Below, piece by piece: positions 27,386-35,231 of a DNA stretch of 64,000 nucleotides. This DNA is from Parapedobacter luteus (lineage in GTDB: Bacteria > Bacteroidota > Bacteroidia > Sphingobacteriales > Sphingobacteriaceae), in contig NZ_FUYS01000010.1 in NCBI RefSeq assembly GCF_900168055.1, positions 110,390 through 174,389 on the forward strand, read 5' to 3'. Position 1 is the first letter of the stretch, and each line of letters opens with the position of its first letter. A program made the translations under genes and the position numbers. The notes beneath the pieces are model-generated. The model made no database searches. It saw nothing but the letters and a program-made list of their open reading frames with translations, and was not told the DNA's origin.

Positions 27386-29014
27386 CTATTTATTAGCGGG
27401 TTCTGCGGCTTTTTCAGCAGCGAGCTGGAGTGCCTTATATGCATTTACGATACCACCTGTTACGCAAATTTCATTCATGGACACCCGCATGCTCCGGCCG
27501 TCGGGTCCGGTTACTTTTACCCGCTGGTCTACGCGTGTGACAGACTGCATGATAATGCGCTTCACCTCCACTGCTGGAAGCTGCGGATAGTAGGAGCGTA
27601 TTAGCGCCGCAAGCCCGGCTACCACGGGAGCAGCCATGCTGGTGCCCTGCTGGTCCTTGTAGGTCGAGCCAGGCATGGTCGAGTGGATATCGACACCGGG
27701 AGCAAATACATCAACTGATCGGCGGCCATAGTTGGAGAACGAAGCGATCAGATTCCCGTCATTTTTCCAGTGGCTAGCGCCTACTTCTATCCATGCGTCG
27801 GCTTCTCCTTTATTGATGCCCAGGCTGTCGACGTAATTGCGGTTGGGAAAGTTGGGATTGGCGTCGTTATCCTGGCCTTCGTTGCCAGCTGCGTGGACAA
27901 GAAGTACATCATTTTCCATGGCAAACTGCACAGCGTCATCCACCACCTGCTTGTCTTTGGCGAATGCTTTGCCAAAACTCATATTGATGACTTTTGCGCC
28001 ATTTTCCACCGCATACCGGATGGAATTGGCTACGTCCTTGTCACGTTCGTCTCCATCAGGTACAGTGCGTAGCACCATGATGCGCACATCATCCGCCACG
28101 CCTTTGATGCCCATGTCATTATTGCGTATCGCTCCAATGATACCGGCCACATGGGTGCCGTGATCGGCGTCCGGACCAATGACGTCGGGATTGCCGTAAT
28201 AGCGTTCACGACTGTTTTCATAGTCATCGCCTACAATAGGACGGGAGTCGTACTCTTTGTTGAGGTGGTAGTTGACTTGGTTATTGAAGTGGGTAACCCC
28301 CTCTTCGAGCTCTTCATAAAATTTATTGAAATCAGGCTTGTCTTTCAGTTCTTTACGGACAATTTTCAATGCCATCTTTTCGAAATCCCCTTCGGGTCGA
28401 TAGTTGTCAAAGTCAGCAAGCGTCGGGTTTTCCTTGCCCATCCGGGCCACCATCGTATCGATTGTACGTTTCAAGCCGGTGTAACTAATCTGCCCGAACC
28501 GTGCTTCCTGCATTTTGTTGGCATAGTAAGTGACCATTTTTTGGTATTCCTGGAATTCCCTGCGTTCTTCTCCGCTCATGGGGGTAGTGGGCAGCACGGA
28601 TACGTACTTAGGCTCCAGTTCCCTCACCAAGCGTGTTACCTCCAAATTGTCATATTGCACGTTTTCACCGTTGGCATTGCCCAAAAAATTCCATCCATGC
28701 TTGTCGTTGATGTAGCCATTGCCGTCTTCATCAACACCGGTGATCGTACTGTCTTTTTCGTTTATCCAGATGATATCTTTAAGATCTTCGTGATTGACAT
28801 CTACACCGCCGTCAATCACGGCGACAATTATGGGGGTGCTTTTTTTGTCTTTCAGTAACTGCTCATAAGCTTTCTCAGTGCTAATACCCATAACCCCATC
28901 TTGCTCATAATCCAGATTGAACCAATTGGCAGGCGGCGTATTTTTTGTTTGTCCGAAAGAAAAAAGGGGTAACAGAATGATGAAAAATGCATTGAGCAAT
29001 TTGTGGAACGCCAT
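27386..29014 (-). CDS. S8 family subtilisin-like serine peptidase
   Basis: A 542-residue exported protease with a signal peptide (FHKLLNAFFIILLPLFSFG, then QTKN). The catalytic triad is complete: Asp in VAVIDGGVDVNHEDL (about 66), His in DHGTHVAGIIGA (about 285), and Ser in GTSMAAPVVAGLAALI (about 458). The roughly 220-residue spacing between Asp and His is much larger than in subtilisin and holds an insertion (LVRELEPKYVSVLPTTPMSGEE onwards, shown in part) typical of Bacteroidetes members. No C-terminal sorting domain. The ATG at 29014 starts the signal peptide; the frame opens at a TTG at 29044. Confidence 0.93.
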   Translation of the reverse strand: MAFHKLLNAFFIILLPLFSFGQTKNTPPANWFNLDYEQDGVMGISTEKAYEQLLKDKKSTPIIVAVIDGGVDVNHEDLKDIIWINEKDSTITGVDEDGNGYINDKHGWNFLGNANGENVQYDNLEVTRLVRELEPKYVSVLPTTPMSGEERREFQEYQKMVTYYANKMQEARFGQISYTGLKRTIDTMVARMGKENPTLADFDNYRPEGDFEKMALKIVRKELKDKPDFNKFYEELEEGVTHFNNQVNYHLNKEYDSRPIVGDDYENSRERYYGNPDVIGPDADHGTHVAGIIGAIRNNDMGIKGVADDVRIMVLRTVPDGDERDKDVANSIRYAVENGAKVINMSFGKAFAKDKQVVDDAVQFAMENDVLLVHAAGNEGQDNDANPNFPNRNYVDSLGINKGEADAWIEVGASHWKNDGNLIASFSNYGRRSVDVFAPGVDIHSTMPGSTYKDQQGTSMAAPVVAGLAALIRSYYPQLPAVEVKRIIMQSVTRVDQRVKVTGPDGRSMRVSMNEICVTGGIVNAYKALQLAAEKAAEPANK

Positions 29015-29041
29015 ACAGTGGTTTCTTTTAAAGTGTGCGGG

Positions 29042-29049
29042 CAAATATA
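29042..29049 (-). promoter_or_regulatory. -7 box for subtilase gene
   Basis: Minus-strand TATATTTG fits TAnnTTTG and lies 27 bases before the ATG at 29014. Confidence 0.5.
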
Positions 29050-29455
29050 CTGTTTATTGCCGCGACGTAATGATTAAAATTCATCTTTTGCGGTAAGCTG
29101 TTCAATGGCGGACAAGCGGCCGGCAACTTACCTAACAAAGACGCGAATCGTCTCATTTTGATAGGTATCGGGGGAAAAAGTTTAATCCATTAATGAGAAT
29201 TTATTCCAGATCATCATAAAACTTATTCTTCAGCGGTGGTTGGAGAGCAGTATCAGGCAAACGCATAAACACAAAAGAAAACAAACACTTGTTAAAAAAA
29301 GCAATTTTATCTTAGTTTGTATTGGAGTAACCACCGTGTGAACAAAGCATCTTATTTGACAACTGTGCTACCGTTTTTCCTAACGTGTCTGGGTGTGCCG
29401 CTCCACACTTTGCGAATAGTTGTTTCACATTGGTTTATTATTAGCTTTTACTCTC
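29050..29455. other. Intergenic region between divergent peptidase genes
   Basis: About 400 bases without a gene. An 8-base inverted pair, CGGTGGTT (29234-29241) and AACCACCG (29329-29336), is separated by 87 bases. I found no exact TAnnTTTG on the plus strand for the oligopeptidase gene. Otherwise AT-rich sequence without recognisable structure. Confidence 0.4.
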
Positions 29456-31609
29456 ATGGATACTAAAATTATTTATATGTTGCTAATGAGCACAATAGCT
29501 TCCGCTTGTACCCAAACCAAAATTAGTCGGACACCGTATGAATGGCCTGATGCCGATGCGCCTGTGGCGGACATAAAGCCGCATGTCCGTACACTACATG
29601 GGGATACGGTGATTGATAATTATTTCTGGCTGAACGATTATTTCAAAAAGGGGCCCGATTCGGCAGCCGTTATTGCCTACCTCGAAGCGGAGAATCAGTA
29701 CACCGATACAATGATGAAGGATACCGAGCCGTTGCAGGCAAAGCTATTCGACGAAATGAAAGGCCGCATCAAGGAGCAAGATGAATCCGTGCCATACTTC
29801 AAAAATGGCTATTATTATTACACCCGTACCGAAGAAGGTAAGCAGTACTTCAAATACTGCCGGAAAAAGGGCTCGCTGGATGCGTCCGAAGAGGTGCTCC
29901 TTGATATCGATGCCATGGCCGAAGGATACCCGTATTATGCAGCAGGAGGCTTCAATGTTAGTCCAGATAACAAGTTGCTTGCTTATGGTGTGGATACCGT
30001 GTCGCGGCGTCAGTATACCCTTTATGTCAAAAATTTGGAGACCGGTGAAATCTTGGAAGACGTGATTTCCGGTACGTCGGGCGGGTCTGTATGGGCTAAT
30101 GATAACCGGACACTTTTTTATACAAAAAACAATCCGTCTACGTTGCTTACGGAGAAGATTATGCGGCATGCCTTGGGTACCGATAGCAAAGAAGACGTTA
30201 CAGTATATCACGAGCGGGACAATACAAACTATATCGGGGTAGCCAAAGCCAAGTCAAATAGATTTATTTATATATACTCCGGGGGTACGCTGTCATCCGA
30301 AATCCGTTATTTGGAGGCGGATAATCCGGCAGGTACCTTTAAGGTGTTTCAACCCCGTATGAAGGATGTGCTATACAGTGTGACGGCGTTGGAAGATCGG
30401 TTTCTCATTGTGACCAACCACCATGCTCAGAACTTTAAGCTGATGGAGTGTCCATTGGATCGCACTGGAGTAGAAGACTGGCAGGAGGTAATCCCTCACC
30501 GGGAGGATGTGCTGTTGGAGGATGTGGAGGAGTTTAAGGATTTTTTGGTGGTGTCCGAACGTAAGAATGGGCTTGTTCAGTTGGCTATCCGAAATTTGAG
30601 AGACGGCACAGCGCATTACTTGGATTTCGGGGAGGAGGCCTATACGGCTTACGTATCCGCTAATCCCGCGTATGAAACGGCTACACTTCGCTATGGCTAT
30701 ACCTCACTTACCACGCCTTCGTCTACATACGATTATGACATGAATATGCGAGAAAAGAGGCTGCTGAAACAACAAGAGGTAGTCGGGGGTTATAATGTGG
30801 CGGATTATGTGACCGAGCGCTTGTATGCTCCCGCCGAGGACGGTACGCGGGTGCCTATCTCGCTGGTGTACAAAAAAGGGGTGAGAAAGGATGGCAACGC
30901 TCCATTGCTATTGTATGGATACGGCTCGTACGGAGCCACGATGGATCCATCGTTCAGCGCTGCGCGGTTGAGCTTGTTGGATAGAGGATTTGTCTATGCG
31001 ATTGCTCATATACGGGGCGGACAGGAAATGGGCAGGCAATGGTACGAAGACGGCAAGATGCTAAAAAAGAAAAATACATTTACCGATTTTATTGCGTGTG
31101 GCCGGTTTCTGGTGGCGGAGCGGTATACTGCCCCCGAACATCTGTATGCGATGGGAGGCAGTGCGGGCGGACTATTGATGGGGGCTGTAGTGAACATGGC
31201 ACCCGACCTATGGCATGGTATCGTCGCACAGGTTCCGTTTGTGGATGTAGTCAACACCATGCTTGACGAAACCATACCATTGACAACCAACGAGTATGAC
31301 GAATGGGGAAATCCCAACGATGAAGAAGCATACCTATATATGAAAAGCTATTCCCCTTACGAAAACATAGCGGCCAAGAACTATCCCAACATATTGGTGA
31401 CTACCGGCTTGCATGATAGCCAGGTTCAGTACTTTGAGCCTGCTAAGTGGGTAGCTAAGCTACGCGCGATGAAGACCGATAATAATGTGCTCCTCCTGAA
31501 AACCGAAATGGACTTTGGGCACGGTGGCGCATCCGGACGGTTTGATTACCTTAAGGAAGTGGCCTTGGAATACGCGTTCCTGTTGGCACTGGAAGGGGTT
31601 AGGGAGTAG
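29456..31609 (+). CDS. S9A prolyl oligopeptidase family protein (oligopeptidase B type)
   Basis: A 717-residue protein with a lipoprotein signal (IYMLLMSTIASAC), so anchored in the envelope. An N-terminal seven-bladed propeller (VRTLHGDTVIDNYFWLND; RTEEGKQYFKYCRKKG) gates an alpha/beta-hydrolase domain: RGGQEMGRQWYEDGKMLKKKNTFTDFIACG, the nucleophile in MGGSAGGLLMGAVVN (about 567), Asp in GLHDSQVQYFEPAKW and His in FGHGGASGRFD (about 688). The motifs match oligopeptidase B, which cleaves peptides after basic residues. The ATG at 29456 starts the signal sequence. Confidence 0.93.
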   Translation: MDTKIIYMLLMSTIASACTQTKISRTPYEWPDADAPVADIKPHVRTLHGDTVIDNYFWLNDYFKKGPDSAAVIAYLEAENQYTDTMMKDTEPLQAKLFDEMKGRIKEQDESVPYFKNGYYYYTRTEEGKQYFKYCRKKGSLDASEEVLLDIDAMAEGYPYYAAGGFNVSPDNKLLAYGVDTVSRRQYTLYVKNLETGEILEDVISGTSGGSVWANDNRTLFYTKNNPSTLLTEKIMRHALGTDSKEDVTVYHERDNTNYIGVAKAKSNRFIYIYSGGTLSSEIRYLEADNPAGTFKVFQPRMKDVLYSVTALEDRFLIVTNHHAQNFKLMECPLDRTGVEDWQEVIPHREDVLLEDVEEFKDFLVVSERKNGLVQLAIRNLRDGTAHYLDFGEEAYTAYVSANPAYETATLRYGYTSLTTPSSTYDYDMNMREKRLLKQQEVVGGYNVADYVTERLYAPAEDGTRVPISLVYKKGVRKDGNAPLLLYGYGSYGATMDPSFSAARLSLLDRGFVYAIAHIRGGQEMGRQWYEDGKMLKKKNTFTDFIACGRFLVAERYTAPEHLYAMGGSAGGLLMGAVVNMAPDLWHGIVAQVPFVDVVNTMLDETIPLTTNEYDEWGNPNDEEAYLYMKSYSPYENIAAKNYPNILVTTGLHDSQVQYFEPAKWVAKLRAMKTDNNVLLLKTEMDFGHGGASGRFDYLKEVALEYAFLLALEGVRE

Positions 31610-31832
31610 ACGAGGATGTGTTTTTTTCCTGCGCTTCTTTTTTTCGCATCTCGAAATTCTGTACGGCATTTCTGCTCGCTCTTGAAGAGGCGAATATGGC
31701 ACCTGCGGCGAGGATGACGATAATGATGATCCCCCAGATTCCCTTGCGCCTGTCCTGCTTCATCAACCAGATGAGAAAGGCGATGAGTGGTATAGCGAAA
31801 ATAACGATAAAAAACCAACTGGTTCCAGTCAT
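31599..31832 (-). CDS. Small two-helix membrane protein
   Basis: A 77-residue protein with two membrane segments (FFIVIFAIPLIAFLIWLM; GIWGIIIIVILAAGAIFA) joined by KQDRRK, and a charged C-terminal tail (EMRKKEAQEKN). Good hydrophobic periodicity supports it as real. Its last 11 bases overlap the end of the convergent oligopeptidase gene. Family and function not recognised. Confidence 0.65.
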   Translation of the reverse strand: MTGTSWFFIVIFAIPLIAFLIWLMKQDRRKGIWGIIIIVILAAGAIFASSRASRNAVQNFEMRKKEAQEKNTSSSTP

Positions 31833-31912
31833 AATGCCACAAAGGTCGGAAGAAAACCTATGGTTTGCAAATATTGGTAAATGTTAAAACAGCTATTAAT
31901 CGTTAAAAAATA

Positions 31913-31941
31913 TTTGGTTAAAGAAAAAAAGCTTATATTTG
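31913..31941 (+). promoter_or_regulatory. Promoter of the arginine operon leader (TTTG-N17-TATATTTG)
   Basis: TTTG at 31913-31916 and TATATTTG at 31934-31941 form a -33/-7 pair with 17 bases between. Transcription would start near 31946-31950, some 30 bases before the leader ORF. A sigma54-like sequence overlaps (TGGCAC at 31940-31945, five bases, TTGCA at 31951-31955). Confidence 0.7.
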
Positions 31942-31978
31942 GCACCCAAATTGCAGCAAGGCTGTAATAGCTTTAACG

Positions 31979-32113
31979 ATGAACACAAAAACTATAATCG
32001 CAGCGCCTACCGTGTCGTGCTTTCAGCGCCACACGATGTGTTTTTTGTGTGAAAAATCAACCGCCGAACGACCGGTGCTTCGATTCCGACGACCCATATT
32101 GCCCCGGGCTTAA
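31979..32113 (+). CDS. Arg-codon-rich leader peptide (putative attenuator)
   Basis: A 44-codon ORF (MNTKTIIAAP... RFRRPILPRA, shown in part). Six of its residues are Arg, five of them in the last 14, and four of these five use CGA. It lies between a good promoter and the GNAT-argG-argC genes, and its stop codon falls in the loop of a small hairpin. This is the layout expected of a ribosome-stalling leader that senses arginyl-tRNA. Not long enough to be an enzyme. Confidence 0.6.
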   Translation: MNTKTIIAAPTVSCFQRHTMCFLCEKSTAERPVLRFRRPILPRA

Positions 32114-32192
32114 TAGTGGGGCATCCCTTCCGAAAAACGTACAGTATTAGGTCCGATAGCTGTACATCATCAATGATTTTTAGCGTTTTTTT
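32100..32192 (+). terminator. Hairpins and T tracts of the putative arg attenuator
   Basis: TGCCCC (32100-32105) pairs with GGGGCA (32118-32123). A second hairpin pairs GTACAGTAT (32139-32147) with ATA-CTGTAC (32156-32165, one bulged G), nine pairs, followed after a weak 5-bp hairpin (32166-32177) by T5 and T7 tracts up to 32192. The second hairpin and T tracts could be the leader terminator; no alternative antiterminator pairing was established. Confidence 0.45.
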
Positions 32193-32251
32193 ACATCATG
32201 GAAGACACACAACTTCGGTTGGCTGTTTTCAGTTTTTGAGGTCCTTATTCA

Positions 32252-32962
32252 ATGGAACTTTCAGATTTTTTGGTAATTCCTGCAACCGAACAGCATGTTG
32301 GTTATGCCCAACAGATTTGCGATGAAATGGCCGAATCGGCAAAAGCCAGGGGGACTGGTATTGCTCGCCGCAGTCCGGAGTACGTAGCAAACAAGATGCG
32401 GGAGGGGAAGGCAGTGATAGCGCTGCGCAAATCAGACAAAGCCTGGGCTGGCTTTTGTTATATCGAAACCTGGAGCCACGGCGACTTTGTGGCCAATTCA
32501 GGGCTGGTAGTTAATCCCCAATTCCGGAAGGTAGGGTTGGCAAAGGCCATAAAAAAACGTATCTTCGACCTCTCCAGGGAGAAATATCCCAAAGCGAAGA
32601 TATTTGGGCTTACTACCGGATTGGCGGTAATGAAAATCAATTCAGAACTGGGATACGAGCCAGTGACATATTCCGAGCTTACACAAGATGAAGAGTTTTG
32701 GAAAGGCTGCCAAAGTTGTGTTAATTATGATATTCTCACGGGCAAGCAGCGCAAAAATTGCATGTGTACAGCCATGCTTTGGGATCCGGTAGAAAAAGAA
32801 AGGGAATTGCGCGAACGGATCGAAATGAAGGCGAAGGCGAAGGAACGGCTGAAACAGATTACCAAGAAGTCGTCGCTTTTAAAACGGATAGAAGCGAAAT
32901 TGTGGAAATCCACCAAGAAGATGATTACGGCTTTTATAGCCCGGCATCCAAGAACGGTATAG
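32252..32962 (+). CDS. GNAT N-acetyltransferase, likely N-acetylglutamate synthase type
   Basis: A 236-residue GNAT protein. Acetyl-CoA site: VVNPQFRKVGLAKAIKKRIFDL; the strand before it is GFCYIETWSHGDFVANSGL, and LTTGLAVMKINSELGYEPV follows. Four cysteines (GCQSC and NCMC) near residues 152-170 could form a metal site. The C-terminal 55 residues are strongly basic and helical. In Bacteroidetes a GNAT of this type commonly precedes argG-argC and is thought to acetylate glutamate in the first step of arginine synthesis; that function is inferred from position. argG starts 23 bases after the stop. Confidence 0.8.
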   Translation: MELSDFLVIPATEQHVGYAQQICDEMAESAKARGTGIARRSPEYVANKMREGKAVIALRKSDKAWAGFCYIETWSHGDFVANSGLVVNPQFRKVGLAKAIKKRIFDLSREKYPKAKIFGLTTGLAVMKINSELGYEPVTYSELTQDEEFWKGCQSCVNYDILTGKQRKNCMCTAMLWDPVEKERELRERIEMKAKAKERLKQITKKSSLLKRIEAKLWKSTKKMITAFIARHPRTV

Positions 32963-32985
32963 TTACATCATTTACTAAAATAATA

Positions 32986-34173
32986 ATGAAGAAAGTCGTA
33001 TTAGCATTCAGTGGAGGACTCGACACCTCGTTTTGTTGTATTTATTTGTCAAAGGATCTGGGGCTGGAGGTCCATTCGGTCGTTGTCAACACAGGCGGAT
33101 TCTCTGGGGATGAGCTCGCTCAAATTGAACAGCGGGCGTATTCCCTTGGCGTAAAGTCACATGCCGTGGTAGACGAGACACAAAACTATTACGACAGCAG
33201 CATTAAATACCTTATTTTCGGCAATGTGTTGAAAAATGCCACTTATCCGCTTTCTGTGAGCGCCGAACGGGTGAGTCAGGCTACCGCTATTGCCAACTAT
33301 GCCAAGAAAATCGGTGCAGAATATGTGGCCCATGGCAGTACCGGTGCGGGCAATGACCAGGTGCGGTTTGATATGATTTTCAATACCCTCATCCCCGAGG
33401 TGGCGATCATCACACCGATACGTGATCTAAAGCTGAGCCGGGAGGAAGAAATCGAATACTTACATAAGCACGGTGTTGCGTTTAATGCTGAAAAGGCACG
33501 CTATTCCATTAATAAAGGTATCTGGGGTACTTCTGTAGGCGGGAAAGAGACACTCACTTCGCATGAAACCTTGCCTGAGGAAGCTTGGCCTACACCGGTG
33601 ACTTCCGAGACGCCCCGCCGCGTGACCATTGATTTCGAAAGAGGCGAGCCGGTGGCATTGGATGGCAACCGTATCGGTCCTGTGAAGGTCATACAAGAAC
33701 TGCAGGCCATCGCTCAGCCGTATGGCATTGGACGGGATATCCACGTGGGCGACACCATTATTGGTATCAAAGGCCGCGTAGGATTCGAAGCGGCTGCGCC
33801 TTTGGTTATCATTAAGGCGCATCATACGCTGGAGAAACATACACTTACTAAATGGCAATTGAGCTGGAAAGATCAACTGGGGGCGTTTTACGGCAATTGG
33901 ATGCACGAAGGGCAGATGCATGATCCAGTGATGCGAGATATTGAGGCATTCTTGCAAAGCGCTCAACAAACCGTAACCGGTAAGGTCTTCGTCGAATTGC
34001 ATCCATATCGGTTTGTTGTAATAGGTGTTGAATCGCCGCATGACCTCATGTCCAATAAATTTGGAAGCTATGGTGAAATGAATAATACTTGGTCCGGTGA
34101 TGATGTAAAAGGATTCTCCAAGATATTTGGCAATCAAGTGTCTATTTGGCACAAGGTGAACGAAAAGCAGTGA
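32986..34173 (+). CDS. argG: Argininosuccinate synthase
   Basis: A 395-residue enzyme joining citrulline and aspartate with ATP. The PP-loop AFSGGLDTSFC is at residues 7-17; AHGSTGAGNDQVRFD, KGIWGTSVGGKETLT and FYGNWMHEGQMHDPVMRDIEAFL follow. The start is the ATG at 32986, directly before the PP-loop; an upstream frame opening at 32758 only overlaps the GNAT gene. Two bases separate it from argC. Confidence 0.95.
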   Translation: MKKVVLAFSGGLDTSFCCIYLSKDLGLEVHSVVVNTGGFSGDELAQIEQRAYSLGVKSHAVVDETQNYYDSSIKYLIFGNVLKNATYPLSVSAERVSQATAIANYAKKIGAEYVAHGSTGAGNDQVRFDMIFNTLIPEVAIITPIRDLKLSREEEIEYLHKHGVAFNAEKARYSINKGIWGTSVGGKETLTSHETLPEEAWPTPVTSETPRRVTIDFERGEPVALDGNRIGPVKVIQELQAIAQPYGIGRDIHVGDTIIGIKGRVGFEAAAPLVIIKAHHTLEKHTLTKWQLSWKDQLGAFYGNWMHEGQMHDPVMRDIEAFLQSAQQTVTGKVFVELHPYRFVVIGVESPHDLMSNKFGSYGEMNNTWSGDDVKGFSKIFGNQVSIWHKVNEKQ

Positions 34174-34175
34174 GC

Positions 34176-35195
34176 ATGACCAAACTTAAAATAGGCATTA
34201 TTGGTTCGGCGGGATATACAGGCGGCGAACTGTTGCGCATCCTGATTTATCATCCTTATGTCGATATTGCATTTGCGCATAGTGCGAGCAATGCGGGCAA
34301 TAAGGTTTCAGACGTGCACACGGACTTACTTGGTGATACGGATTTGCGCTTCAGCGACATGCACCACAACGATATCGATGTGCTGTTTCTCTGCGTTGGC
34401 CATGGCGATGCCCGGAAATTTTTGGAAGCCAATGTCATTGAGCCGCACGTGAGGATTGTTGATCTTTCACAAGACTATCGACTAAGTGATAACTCTGTTT
34501 ATCAAGGTGTTTCTTTTGTGTATGGTTTGCCTGAACTGCAACGCGAAATCATTTGTACGGCACGGTATGTTGCCAACCCGGGGTGTTTTGCCACGGGTAT
34601 CCAGTTGGCGCTGCTACCATTGGCTGCCAACGGGCTGCTACCGAATCAGGTTCATGTGAATGCGACAACGGGGGCTACGGGTGCGGGCCAAAAGCCTTCG
34701 GCGACTTCGCATTTCAGTTGGCGCAATAATAACTTATCCGTCTACAAAGCCTTTACCCATCAGCACCTGCAAGAAATAACAGAATCATTGGAAACGTTAC
34801 AGCCTGGTTTCCTGCCGGCCGACGGAAGCTCATTGCTGCAAAGGGCGCAACAGCGAATCAATATGATCCCTCAACGGGGTGATTTTACTCGAGGTATTCT
34901 ATCAGCCATTTATTTGGATAGCGAGCTTAGTGAAACCGAGGCTTACGCGCTGTATGAGGCATATTATGCCTCGCATCCGTTTACTCATGTAAGTAAGAAA
35001 GCTATCGATTTGAAACAGGTGGTGAATACAAACAAATGCCTCCTGCATGTGGAGCAGCACGGCGATAAACTGTTTATCGTAAGCATTATCGATAACCTGC
35101 TTAAAGGAGCCAGTGGCCAAGCCGTGCAGAATATGAACCTGTTGTTTGGCCTTGAAGAGACGGCCGGCCTACGATTGAAGAGCGTGGCATTTTAA
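34176..35195 (+). CDS. argC: N-acetyl-gamma-glutamyl-phosphate reductase
   Basis: A 339-residue NADPH-dependent reductase, third step of arginine synthesis. GIIGSAGYTGGELLRIL is the nucleotide-binding loop; YVANPGCFATG carries the catalytic Cys near residue 135; TTGATGAGQKPSATSHFSWRNNN and the His-containing HQHLQEI complete the site. The ATG at 34176 is two bases after argG. The rest of the arg genes are not in the window. Confidence 0.95.
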   Translation: MTKLKIGIIGSAGYTGGELLRILIYHPYVDIAFAHSASNAGNKVSDVHTDLLGDTDLRFSDMHHNDIDVLFLCVGHGDARKFLEANVIEPHVRIVDLSQDYRLSDNSVYQGVSFVYGLPELQREIICTARYVANPGCFATGIQLALLPLAANGLLPNQVHVNATTGATGAGQKPSATSHFSWRNNNLSVYKAFTHQHLQEITESLETLQPGFLPADGSSLLQRAQQRINMIPQRGDFTRGILSAIYLDSELSETEAYALYEAYYASHPFTHVSKKAIDLKQVVNTNKCLLHVEQHGDKLFIVSIIDNLLKGASGQAVQNMNLLFGLEETAGLRLKSVAF

Positions 35196-35197
35196 GT

Positions 35198-35231
35198 GCA
35201 TAAGCCTACGGATCAAACCGCGGGCTTATGC
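35198..35231. terminator. Convergent-gene inverted repeat (argC/hemL)
   Basis: GCATAAGCC (35198-35206) pairs with GGCTTATGC (35223-35231) over a 16-base loop. It sits between convergent argC and hemL and includes the hemL stop region. There is no T tract, so termination is inferred from position only. Confidence 0.5.

Noticed and set aside
28151..28858. 235-codon hydrophobic frame antisense to the subtilase gene
   Set aside because: The opposite strand encodes an intact S8 protease with a full triad; the apparent hydrophobicity is a reverse-complement effect of acidic/charged codons.
29234..29336. Inverted CGGTGGTT/AACCACCG pair in the peptidase intergenic region
   Set aside because: Eight bases separated by 87 is expected occasionally by chance and nothing lies between the arms.
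32758..32985. Extended argG start overlapping the acetyltransferase gene
   Set aside because: The PP-loop of ArgG lies directly after the ATG at 32986; the extension is only an out-of-frame read of the GNAT gene.
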